Shown here: piece by piece, positions 49,301 to 60,108 of the stretch
How the letters are laid out: each line of letters begins with the position of its first letter
Position numbering within the stretch: the first letter of the stretch is position 1
NCBI GenBank assembly: GCA_020081605.1
Contig: JAHREC010000045.1
Span: 1,116,001-1,180,000 of the forward strand
DNA from: Albifimbria verrucaria
Taxonomy: Eukaryota; Ascomycota; Sordariomycetes; Hypocreales; Stachybotryaceae
Direction: 5' to 3'
DNA length: 64,000 nt
Position numbers and translations under genes: made by a program
Notes under the pieces: generated by a model
What the model was told of the DNA's origin: nothing
Databases searched by the model: none
The model's input: the letters and a program-made list of their open reading frames with translations, nothing else

Positions 49301-52300
49301 CCCAGTCTGACGGAAGCTTAGAAATTTCCATCAAGAACGAGTCATAGGTCAATGGGGGCAGCAAATTCGCACCGCGGACGAGATATTCAATCTCCTTGAA
49401 CAGGCATTCTATTGCAACACCATCGTATAATGAATGGTGGCAAATAAATGATAAGAACACTGATTGCTCCTGATGCAAAAATGCTAAAGAGATTGGCGGA
49501 TCCTTTGAATCCAAGGGATCGGGCATGCTTTTACATGCTCATCAATCATTTCATCGAGAGAATGCTTGTCGGCGTCAAATACCCTCCATGGCATTTCCCA
49601 GTGGTCAAGCACAACCTGTACAATTGCTTGATCACTAAGATTTGTGGTGATGAAACATGTCCTTAAAATCTCGTGGCGGTGACACATCACATCCCAATAT
49701 GATCTCATGCTCTCCGGACTTATACTGATGCGTAGGAGTACTTTGTTGACGTAGGTTCCTTTGCCACTAGAGAGCATGGCCTCTTGCAAGGGTGTACAGG
49801 GCAATACCTTTCCTACACGACGCTCGAACTGGAGGAAAGAGTCTCTTATTGAGTTCACAAAGTCTTCGGAGAAAAAGAAGTCTCTTGCTTAGCGGAAGCG
49901 GGTGTAGAGTGCTGAGAATCCAAGATAGCCTCATTGAAGTAACGACTGAGTAACGCAACAGTAGGATTCTGCAATATAGCTGAGGCTGGAATATGTTGAG
50001 CAAATCTGGAGGACAACGCTCGAGAAACCCTCATGGCCGAGATAGAATCCAACCCAATTGCAGCGAATGGCGTCCACCTTTTGATTTGCAATCTATTTTC
50101 TCCCAAAGTTTCAGCAATAACTTCTGCAATTTCAGTTTCTCTTTGGCTCCAATCAGAATCATCATCCGTGTGGGAAGCACCAAGCGAGGCTGTTTCCAAG
50201 TAATCTTGCGTTCGTGTTTCAAAAACAGCTTGTAGTCTTCTTCGATCAACCTTGCCAGTGGGCGTGAGAGGAATTAAGTTGACAGGGATGAGATATGATG
50301 GGACCATGTAGGATGGTAGATGCATTTGAAGTCTTGAAAATAATTCTCGATTTGTCGATGAATCAATCAAAGGGCACCATCATCACCTCTTTTTCTCGAT
50401 TTACAGGGACATAAAAGGTAGCAAGCTGATCTGTAGACTGCCCTTGCCGTGATACTACGACTGTAACTGCGGCGGTTGCAAGTCCAGACGTAGTGATCTG
50501 GCTGTCTACTTCGACGGTCTCGATTCTGTTGCCCCTGAGCTTGATTTGGCCGTCGATTCGACCAAGAATCACTAAAGAGCCATCCGGTAACATGCGACCC
50601 ATATCACCAGAGCGATATATTCGTCCAAAGGATGGGTGCACAAGGAATTTCTCGGCCGTAATATCTGGCTGATTTAGATATCCATAAGCCACTTGGTCTC
50701 CTCCGAAACAGAATTCGCCAACCCATCCTCGTGGGGCAGGCTCCAAACTTCCAGGTAGCATGACGAAGACAGACGTGTTCGGAAAAACCCACCCAAGGTG
50801 CTCGATATACTCATTGGGTGCCATTCTCTTCACACTGCAGATGTTCGTTGTTTCTGATGGTCCATATCCTTGCCATAGAATATTACCCCAATTCTCGAGA
50901 ACAGACTGAGTCATTGGTTCACCTGCTGTGACAATAAATTCAACGTTAGGCACGTTAGACCGGCGAACCAAGGAAGCAATGGTAGGAGTCAAACTGAGAT
51001 GAGTAACATGGAGCTCTCGAATAGCATGCTCCAAGTCGGGCAGCAAGACGTCGTTTGTTGCAGCACAAAGACATGATCCAGTGAGCCAAGTGAAAAAGAT
51101 TTCAAAGACTGAGACGTCGAATGCCTGCGAACAGGCTTGAAGCAATCGAGATCGTTTCCCATCACTCAATGGGTAAGTCCTCTTCAGATGCTGGATATTG
51201 CTTACAATGTTCATTTGTGTTACAGCAACGCCCTTGGGAACACCAGTCGTTCCAGATGTGTATATAACATATGCAAGTCTGGAGGAGTCGACTTCGATAC
51301 CAAGGTTCTCATGTGAGAAACCCCTGAAATCCATAGTGCTCGTCTCTAAGAAGTTCACACCACCAATCGCTCCAACGACTTGAGAACTTTTTGATCTGTC
51401 AAGCAGTACTTAGCACTCGCTTGGTCCAGGATCTCTTGGATGCGGGCGACTGGAGTCGAAGGTGAAATTGGGAGATAGGCGCAGCCAGCTTTGACAATTG
51501 CAAGTATGGAAATGTAGAGGTCTATAGACTTCTCCATCACAATAGCTACCACTTGGCCGGGTGACAAGTTGAATGATCGTATAAAGTGAGCGGAGCGATT
51601 GGCCGACTCGTTTAGTACTTTGTACGTCATTGTTGTGGTTCCGTTGGAATCCGTCAAAGATTCAGCAAAGCATATCGCATCTACCTCAGGGCTCTCTTCC
51701 GCAATCAACTCAAAATGTTTTGCTAGATCAGGTACTCCATCATACGCCTGTGGGACAGGATTATAGATCGACAATTCGCCTCCAATATTCGCTCTTGCTG
51801 TTGATAGCTTCTCTGTATGATGACGAAATAATTGGTTTATTGCGTTGGCATATTGCTGGAGGAAGCATGACACAAAACCCTTGGTAAATGCTTCGGAATG
51901 ATATGTTAGTTGAATATTAAACTCATGCTCTCTTGGCTCGACTTCAACGAGCAATTTGGTCTCAAGACGGTCGATGTGGTACGTTTCCCGTACCAAGTTA
52001 TTACTCTTGCCTTGGCTGGCAAGGGATTCTTGGTATACGAACAGGATGTCATAAAGCGCATCTCGAGAATTGACAACTTTTTGATATCTGAAAGAGGGAG
52101 TACGCAGTGGTCCATGAAGGCTCGGTTACTTGAGTGGATGCTTCCAAGTAGGTCGTTGCTATCCACCATCTGTTCAAAATTTACCCTTAAGGGCAACGAT
52201 GCGATGCAAGGGCCAACAATTTCATCGATCCCAGTGACAGGAATACTTCGTCCAGAGGTGACACAACCAATAACAATATCTGACGCCCCAAGAACTCCAC

Positions 52301-54963
52301 TCCATACCAATGCAGCTGCAGCTTGAAAGAGAACTTGAGGGCTTATGCCGATGTCTTTCGATTTCTCTTGGACTTGTCCTGGATTAAGAGGTAGTATATC
52401 ACTTATTGTGAAAGTCCCTTGTGGCGTCTCTAGCCTATGACCAAGCTTTGGAAATGGCTGCTTATTCCAATTTAGCAGATATTGAGACCAGAAAGCTGCC
52501 GAGGGATCGGCTAGTTTGCTGTTGTGTGCACACCGCTGAAACTGGAGTACGTCTCGGAATTGGCGGCGAGGAGAAGGAGTTGCACCTTTCAATATTGTTG
52601 ACAAGTCGGAAAGCATCATATCTAATGACCATCCGTCATAAATAGCATGATGTATTTGAATAAGAACCTGAACTGGGTCATTCTCCGCCATAGGTTCTTT
52701 CAACTGGATTTGTAAGGGCAAATAATCTCGTCCAGCTTCGAAAGAGTAAAGCCCCGCTCAAAGGCTGTCACAGATCTAATTTGATCTTCTTGAAGTTTAT
52801 TAAGAATAAAAGTGATGAATTCGCCGTTCCAAGAAAAGAATACGCTTCGTAGAATCTCGTTTTGTTGCGCTAAGTGACAGAACGCTTCAGACAACGCAGA
52901 CGTTGTGATTCCAACCTCTGCTTTCAATTCTATTTCATTACAATAGAAATCAGGTCTTCGATTAGTTTCAGCAAGCATAGCAGACTGCAAAGGTGTGCAT
53001 GGTAGAGCATCCACGATTTTATTTGAAATCGATCTTATGTCGTGGTTGTTCTCGATCATAGTGTTTAGTTCGGCAAGTAGACGTATACTATTGGCTCCAG
53101 TATCGATAAAAGTGTCCGAGGACAGTTTCTTCACCGAAGAGCATAAGTGCTTGAATGTCTTCGAGCTCAATAAACGTGAGGCAGATATTTCGAAGCCTTT
53201 TTCCCGTAAGGTGGAAGCCAGCTTGATGGAGTTAAGAGAGTCAATGCCAGCTGAAGCAAGAGTAGCCTGCAAGTCGACTTTGCGTCCGATGATATCAGAC
53301 ACCGCTTGCATAACTGCCTCTTCAGTGTCGTTCATTAAGGCCGGCGTTTCAGCTAGAGCTGCTCTCTGCTTTTGCTCTCGAAATTCAGCTTGCAGTTTCT
53401 TCTTGTCCACTTTTCCACTGGAAAGTCTCGGGAGCTCTGACATCAAGATACATTCTCCAGGCACCATGAACTGAGGAAGCCATTGCCTACAATGTGCCAA
53501 TATGGACTCTTCATCCAGTGTGGCATCAGCAGCGCAGAAAGCGACCAGAGAAGAGTCCACCACTGCTGCTACCGCATTGTGGCACCCGTCTGTTCGCAGA
53601 ATTGCTTTCTCAATTTCGCCAAGCTCAATCCGCTGGCCACGGAGCTTGACTTGTCCCTCGGACAACCGGCCAAGGCACTCCAAAGTACCATCCGCCAGCA
53701 GACGGGCCTTATCTCCTGTACGGTAAACACGGCCGTACTGAGTAGATATGAATGCCGATGAGGTCTGCTCTGGGCGGTTGAGGTAGCCCTCAGCCAGTTG
53801 GTTCCCTCCAACTGCTAACTCGCCGACCTCGCCTCTGGGAAGTATGTTAAACGTGCTCGTTGTATCTGCTGAATCTGCTGGCTCAATTACGAAGCATGAT
53901 ACTGTATCCAATGGAAACCCAATTACTCCTGTACTTGAATTTGACATGAAAGCTGGTTGTAGTGTGCTATTCAAATTATTAGAAGGCAGACTTAAGGAGA
54001 AATCCGGTCCACTTACCAGTGTATTGTTGCTTCAGTTGGCCCGTACATCGCCCATAATATGCTTTCTTGTACTTCATTTCCTCCAAACTCTTCAACGACT
54101 GATACATTAAGCATCTCACCAATCGTCAAAAGAAGCTTCAGGTTTGGCGCATTCGCTCGTTTTCTCAACAGGCTTCCAGCGACTGTGGGTGTCAACTCGC
54201 AAGCATCAACATCCATGTCTCGCATTGCCTTTGGCAGGTCATTAAGTAATTCTTCACGCAACACACTTATGAGCGTGCTGCCCCGTATAAGAGGAAAGAA
54301 TGTTTCAAAAACGAACACGTCGAAAGTGGGTGCAGCAAACTGTAAGAACCGACAAAAAGCAGGTATATGTCGTTCGTGAGCCAGAAGCGCTTGTGTTGCG
54401 GCCTCGTGGGATAATGCAACACCTTTAGGCGTTCCTGTAGACCCAGATGTATACATAACATATGCAAGATCGTGCGCCGTGGGAAGGCGATGTTGTGTTG
54501 TAGTATATTCATCCCTGTCATCCTTTTGGTCGATGACCATAACGGTGACCCCGGAAGAGCTAGGAATGCGAGCCGCGAGGTCCTTGGATACCAGAACAAC
54601 TCGTGCAGATACATCCTTTAGAATGAATTTAACTCTTTCAGGAGGAGCATCGATATTGAGAGGGCAGAACGCGCCACCAGCCTTAAGGATACCGAGCAGG
54701 GATGTGTACAGCAGCGGTGATTGTGGTATGAGAACTGGTACAACGAGGCGATCGTCGACATCTCCACAAGCACGTGTAATACGTTGAGCAATACTTTCAG
54801 AGTGCTCATGAAGTTCTCTGTAAGTTAGAGACGTCTTAATGCCATGTTCTAAGTATTCTATGGCTTGAAGCTCAGATGGTGGCTTGACAAGCTCATGTAG
54901 TAAGACTGGGCCCGGCAGCCTGATAGGCTGGGGGTTGAGAATAGACAAATTCTCAAGGTCCAT
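40347..54963 (-). CDS. sidC: Ferricrocin-type siderophore NRPS (SidC/NPS2)
   Basis: This synthetase (about 4,850 residues, cytosolic) would join N5-acyl-N5-hydroxyornithine with Gly/Ser/Ala-type residues into a cyclic hexapeptide for intracellular iron storage. Domains read from 54963 down: A1 (54.9-53.4 kb), T1 (53.3), C1 (53.0-51.8), A2 (51.7-50.3), T2 (50.1), C2 (49.8-48.6), T3 (48.4), C3 (48.2-47.0), A3 (46.85-45.3), T4 (45.2), C4 (44.9-43.8), T5 (43.5), C5 (43.3-42.1), T6 (41.9), C6 (41.65-40.4). All three A domains keep YTSGSTGTPKG-type and YGPTEAT-type cores. All six T domains keep the phosphopantetheine Ser (DSI/DSL). C1, C2 and C6 keep HHxxYDG. There is no thioesterase, as expected. 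One intron, 54016-53967. About 13 single-base losses (for example near 49500, 46900, 45780, 41320, 40530) split the frame; no in-frame nonsense codon was met. Confidence 0.93.
53967..54016 (-). other. Single intron of the NRPS gene
   Basis: A 50 nt GTAAGT...ATAG intron interrupts the A1 core just after YGPTEATIH. Removing it joins GPTEATIHC to TLQPAFMSN in frame, showing it is spliced rather than another indel. Confidence 0.85.
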
Positions 54964-56657
54964 ATTGTGTTGATTTGATATCTGAGGCTTTACCGTACAT
55001 ACTTAGTTGCCCTTAGAGATCTGGTCTTTGTGTCTCGTTTGAGATCTGTGCCCTCGTGTCTGCCAAAGATGTGAATGGCCAGTCATCACAGCTATGCGTC
55101 GTTCCTGGCGCCAGTGGTTGCTTTACGTTGATGCTCCACCCTGCAGCATGTCACGCATCACTTTTAACGCAGGGATTTCCGAATGTTCTCCAGCCTCCGA
55201 TGGTCCGCGGCAGGCAATGCGAACTGTTTAGCGATGCAAACGTGGGATTGCAGTGGTTCTTGTTCGAGTATTCCGCCAATTATAAGAAGCCAATTTGTTT
55301 GCAGCCCTGATCATTGATCAAACCCAGGACATCCGATGGGTTCGGTTCACTGAAGGTATCACGATGCTAGTGGAGAACTCGGCCTATGAGGGTGAGTGAA
55401 TTAATCAGCGCAAGGTCAGCTCATGCAGACACTTGGATGGAAAGAGATGGTGATGGGGAGGCTGGGTCGCTTGTGATCGGAAGAATGAGTGTGTGTCTGC
55501 ATACATTACGAATGGCTACCTACATTATCTACTTGCCGGTACTGGAGGCATGAGGAGGGAGGGAGGGTGCATTGGTGATTCCCACGCGTGCTGGACCCAG
55601 ATTTGTCACTGAAACTTGTAACGACGGGTACGGCCGCGCATAGCGTGGCTTTGGACTGTACACCATTGCGTCACGACTAGCTATGGAGGGGTTCGATCGT
55701 ATTGCTTAGATGAGATGGCTGGTTACCAGCCGCCTGGTCCTTGATAGGCTGGTCTGGAAAGGAATTGCTGGGATGCATATGGGATGATTTATGCAGGATA
55801 GTTTGGGGTACAGTAGCAGCACTCTGTGAGCTACAGCTTCTCAGCACGTATTGGAAGTGATCAGGCGTGCTACGTAAGAATAAATCGGTGTCATGCCCAA
55901 CCTCCAGACAGTGATAGTGGGGACTAAGTTTCCATAGTGCCATTGTCCAGCGCCAACCCACAATTCCGAATCACAGTCAGGGCTGTGCTAGGGCACTGAG
56001 GCTTTATTGAGCAATCACACCAGAGGAACAAGCTCTTTCCGTATATAGAGCTCTCGGTAAGGCGGCCTTGGTTTGCGGTAGGGGAATAGGGTTACTTATG
56101 TCTCCGAATCACATTCACTAACGCCAAGTAACGTTGTACAGCCCGTGATTGAAACACGTACTAATCAGTTAAGCTTAGGGAGCAGAAATACAAGCATGAA
56201 TTGGAAGGTACGGATCATGGAAAGCATCAGGAAGCCTCGGGTAGATCATGTAAACGGCTGGGCTCCTTGGGGCTTGCGTGCTCGCCACGATGCCTCAAGG
56301 GTGTAAGTGAATGCTTGCACCACTTGCAGCCCGCCCGAGGTGAGGGGCCCCAATGCCGTCCGTACTCATAGCCTCTTGGCTACGTCGACTGAGCTCTAAT
56401 GAACAAGCTTATTGGTGTATACGGTGGGCGTTTCGTCACGGCTGATCCGATCGTATCCGCACATGCGCGGTGAAAATTGCAGTGGACCGATCGTGGAAGA
56501 AAAACTTTTCACAGCTCCTCCATTGTCTCCTCGCACGATGCCCTTTCTGACTCTCAGACCCGGTTTTCACATGAAGGCTGCAGGGTTCGTGTTGACGGTG
56601 TGGTGCTTTTGTACCAGGACCCCTGTTATTTGTCTCGGCAAAGTCAGACAGTTTTCG

Positions 56658-56666
56658 TTATCTGAT
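56658..56666 (-). promoter_or_regulatory. SreA-type GATA site ATCAGATAA
   Basis: Exact match on the minus strand to ATCWGATAA, the consensus of fungal iron-repressing GATA factors (SreA/Urbs1/Fep1 type). Confidence 0.7.
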
Positions 56667-56674
56667 CCGTGATT

Positions 56675-56683
56675 TTATCAGAT
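56675..56683 (-). promoter_or_regulatory. SreA-type GATA site ATCTGATAA
   Basis: Exact consensus match on the minus strand, 8 bp from the previous site. Confidence 0.7.
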
Positions 56684-56684
56684 C

Positions 56685-56693
56685 ATCAGATAA
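56685..56693 (+). promoter_or_regulatory. SreA-type GATA site ATCAGATAA
   Basis: Exact consensus match on the plus strand, 1 bp from the preceding oppositely oriented site, so the two form a close inverted pair. Confidence 0.7.
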
Positions 56694-56856
56694 TTCCCTC
56701 ATCCCCACCCATGTATCATCAAGCTGCATCTCGGTGAGCCAATGGCTCGCCCTAGTCCAGTAGAAGAGGGTCCGTGGGAGGGATGATCTAGCCGGTCATC
56801 GGTCTAAGCGTCCCGGTCCAGGTCTCCCAATGGCGCGAGACTCTTCGTCTGCCGAG

Positions 56857-56865
56857 TTATCAGAT
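56857..56865 (-). promoter_or_regulatory. SreA-type GATA site ATCTGATAA
   Basis: Fourth exact match; a further AGATAA core lies 5 bp on. A CCAAT box sits 25 bp to the left. Confidence 0.65.
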
Positions 56866-58092
56866 CCGAAGATAATCTCTCCATCTCCTCCTCCGGGGCC
56901 GCCATCACGGTGCTAGTCCCTTGACTGGCCTTGTCCCTTGCTCCTGATGGAGCGATGTCGCAGCCTAGTGAGAATTAGGCATGCCATCATTTCCGCATAT
57001 GGGGTCACTAACTGACGAGATCTACACATTGTGACTGATGATTTCGTCCAACCGCCCCCATTTCCACGCACCACGTAGCCACAGTACCCGAACTTAAGCT
57101 GCTGGAGACGGAAAACTCTGAAAGATCTAGATGCTTGTCGGGCTCACCTGGGGTCCAAGAAGAGTAGCAGAGCCCAGGATTGGGGTCTCTGATACGTCAG
57201 CCCATAGCGGGACCCCGGTGGCTACCACATGTCGCCGTCGTCGCAAACCATCCCCATGCGGCAAGCCATTGTACCTGCTGGAGGGGACCCTGGCCGCAGA
57301 ATGTTCCCATTATGAGCTGTCTCGGCGTTTCGGGACCATGCAGTGAATGTTGATGAGCCCACTCATACCGACGCCGGCATACCATACCAGGAAGAGAGGA
57401 GAAGGGGGCGTTCAGTCAAGTTGACAGAGATGGGAGACGTGACTCAAAACTGCTTCTGGTTTAAGTCCCTCGGACCTTGATTCGAGAAGGGCACTGCTTG
57501 CCGGCCGAAGAGCATATTAATGGTTGCATCCGCCGCCCCTTCTGGTGATCCCCGGACACACTCTCTTTCCTGGATTCACATCCGCCACCCATCAGCTGCT
57601 CCCATATCTTGGCTACCCATCCCTCCCCGAGCCTGTTTAACGAAAGTTACTGCTCACTTTTATGCTTTCAGAAGCTCATCGCACGGCATAAGAATAGCCG
57701 GCAAGCTCACCATTAGCTGTGCCGTAAGTCCAAGTGTGCGTCAACACCATCCCGCACACCACATTATACTACAGCAGCCCTCCCCAACAACACGCGTGGC
57801 GCTTGCATTATTTCGTGGCACACGAAACCTGCAAGGCACAATTCACGGTCGCAATTGGGCTTTTAGATAAGTCGGCGTCATCGGATTGTTTCGATTCTTC
57901 CATCTTGCCCTGGAGAATCGCCCGGGCGGAGCCTACGTAAAGACGCCGTCATAGATTGGGTTGCCCCTACAGAGCTACGAGATCTCATAACCAGATCTCG
58001 CAACCAACAACTGAAGCCGAGAACACCTCTTCGGACTTCTTTGCTGTCATTTCTCACATCTGCAACTAGCTGTTGTCTCTCACACCAAAATC

Positions 58093-59809
58093 ATGTCGCC
58101 GCACAGTGAAGTCGTCTTGAACGGCACTGACGAGACCGATGCTGTCCGCCCAGTGTCTGTCAATGGCCACAACAGCTATGCCCACTCCATGTCTCCTTCT
58201 ACCTCTCTCACAAACGGCCATGATCACAGCCAGACTCGTCGGCGCCGCGTCCACAAGGAGCGATCCCAGTATTTGACTCCCACCACTGAGTCCGACGCGG
58301 AGTACGATCTTATCTGTGTTGGATATGGCCCCGCTAGTCTTGGCATCGCTGTCGCACTCCACGATGCCCTGGCCTCCGGCCGCAAGCTTCGTCCGGATGG
58401 CTCTGTGCCCAAGGTGCTCTTTTGGAGAAGCAGGCTCAATTCGCATGGCACGCCGGCATGTTGCTGCAAGGTGCCAAGATGCAAATCTCATTTGTCAAGG
58501 ATCTTGCGACTCTGCGTGATCCCCGCTCAGAGTTCACCTTCTTGAACTACCTGCACCGTCAGGGACGCCTCGTGGAGTTCACAAACTTGAGCACATTCCT
58601 TCCCGCGCGAAATGAGTACGAGGATTACCTGCGGTGGTGTTCGTCCTTCTTCGATGAGCTTGTGCGCTACAACAACGAGGTTGTCTCGGTTTCGCCAGAC
58701 TCAAGAACCAGCAGTGGCTCTGTCAAGACTTTTACCGTCCAAGCTCGAGATATCAAGACTGGGCATATTGAGGCCTACCGTGGTCGCAACGTCCTGCTCG
58801 CAACAGGAGGACAGCCAGCCCTGCCCAAGAGCTTCCCCATGAAGCACCCTCGAGTCATTCACTCGTCACAATACGCCCATCTGGTCCCCAAGCTGCTGCC
58901 CAAGTCCTCAGCCCCCTACCGTGTCGTCGTTGTCGGCGCCGGACAGAGCGCTGCCGAGATCTTTAGCAACATCCAGAACCTGTACCCCAACTCCAAGACG
59001 TGGCTCGTGATGCGCCAGGAGTTCCTCAAGCCCAGCGATGATTCTCCATTGTAAGAATCATTATTAAGCCCCACATTTTACTTGCATTGCTAACCTTAGC
59101 CCAGTGTAAACTCTGTCTTCAACCCTGAGTTCGTGGACAACCTGTACCCTAGGTCGCCACGATCTCGCCAGAGCTTCCTCGCTGAAGTCCGTGCTACCAA
59201 CTACGGTGTTGTCCGCCTGGAGTTGATTGAGGCCCTGTACGAGAAGATGTACGATCAGATGAGGGAGATTGGTCGCGACGAAACCCAGTGGCCCCACCGT
59301 ATCATGGCCACTCGCCAAATCACGAGCATCGAGCCCCATGGAGAGACTGTGGAGGTTAAGGTCCAGCGCATTTCTCACGACAATGCATTTGAGGACTATG
59401 TCGACCTTGCCAGTGAAGAGGCTGTGGAGGCAGACTTGATTATTGCCGCCACCGGCTACCAGCGAAGCGCCCACGTAGACATGCTCAAGGACACTTGGAG
59501 CATGCTTCCCAAGGCGGGACCCAGCAACACTGATTACAAGAAGGGCATTTCTGGCTGGAATGTTTCCACCGAGGCTGGCGAGCGCAAGATGGCCGTGAGC
59601 CGCGATTACAGAGTCAAGTACATGCCTGACACAATCGCTCAGGATTCAGGTATTTGGCTACAGGGCTTGTGTGAGGGAACTCACGGAGTAAGTTCAGTCT
59701 TTACAGCCTATATCAAACAGATGCTAACAAAAAGTAGGTCAGTGATTCATTGCTGTCGGTCATTGCGACCAGATCTGGCGAGATTGTCAACTCAATCTTT
59801 GGACAGTAA
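58093..59809 (+). CDS. sidA: L-ornithine N5-monooxygenase
   Basis: This FAD/NADPH enzyme hydroxylates ornithine, the committed step of hydroxamate siderophore synthesis. Exons 58093-59050, 59105-59687 and 59738-59809 join across 54 and 50 nt introns with CTAAC branch sites. With one T added in CTTTT near 58424 the length is exactly 538 codons, which supports both the introns and the one-base loss. Motifs: FAD site [15 protein letters not shown] (about residue 75), the substrate-side [36 protein letters not shown] site [13 protein letters not shown] and the ATGY box IIAATGYQR near the C-terminus. The first 70 residues are Ser/Asn-rich and poorly structured, as in other fungal SidA proteins. 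Cytosolic. It is expressed from the promoter shared with the NRPS and is probably repressed by iron. Confidence 0.95.
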
Positions 59810-60108
59810 AAGAAGCACTGAGTAGGCTGAGCATTGGACGGCGCAACTCTAGCTCAAAAGTATGAGCAAGGAGATAGAAGCGAAGGATGATCGCATTTTA
59901 GCATTTACGAAGTGGTTAGAAGAATTTTTTTGTACATCGATATCACCAACATAGCCGTCTTTCAGAAGGAAACAAATAATCATGACAAGTTTTGTATGCG
60001 TACAATGGGGTCGAGACGATGACATGGTTGAGCAATTTACACAGGATCGTATCACGCAGACTTTCTTTCCATAACCTATTTGCAGACATCACTATATCAA
60101 AACCCTCC
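59810..60108. other. Convergent 3' region between sidA and the M36 peptidase
   Basis: A 299 bp gap that should hold both terminators/polyadenylation sites. No gene. Confidence 0.5.

Larger units (their letters stand above)
54964..58092. promoter_or_regulatory. Shared divergent promoter of sidC and sidA
   Basis: This 3.1 kb intergenic region between the two siderophore genes contains no supported gene. It carries four exact ATCWGATAA motifs at 56658-56865 and two CCAAT boxes (56739-56743, the centre of a GAGCCAATGGCTC inverted repeat, and 56827-56831). Their grouping in the middle suggests one iron-responsive control region serving both genes. Confidence 0.7.

Noticed and set aside
40363..53761. 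Many plus-strand open frames inside the NRPS region (for example 41405-41689, 52995-53474)
   Set aside because: They lie antisense to clear NRPS domains, have no motifs and end at random; they are shadows.
40347..54963. NRPS as a pseudogene or several separate small NRPS genes
   Set aside because: Domains follow one another without loss, each break needs only one added base, and no in-frame nonsense codon was found.
56739..56831. CCAAT boxes as full HapX/CBC sites
   Set aside because: The expected downstream RWT element at the required spacing was not found in the plus orientation for either box.
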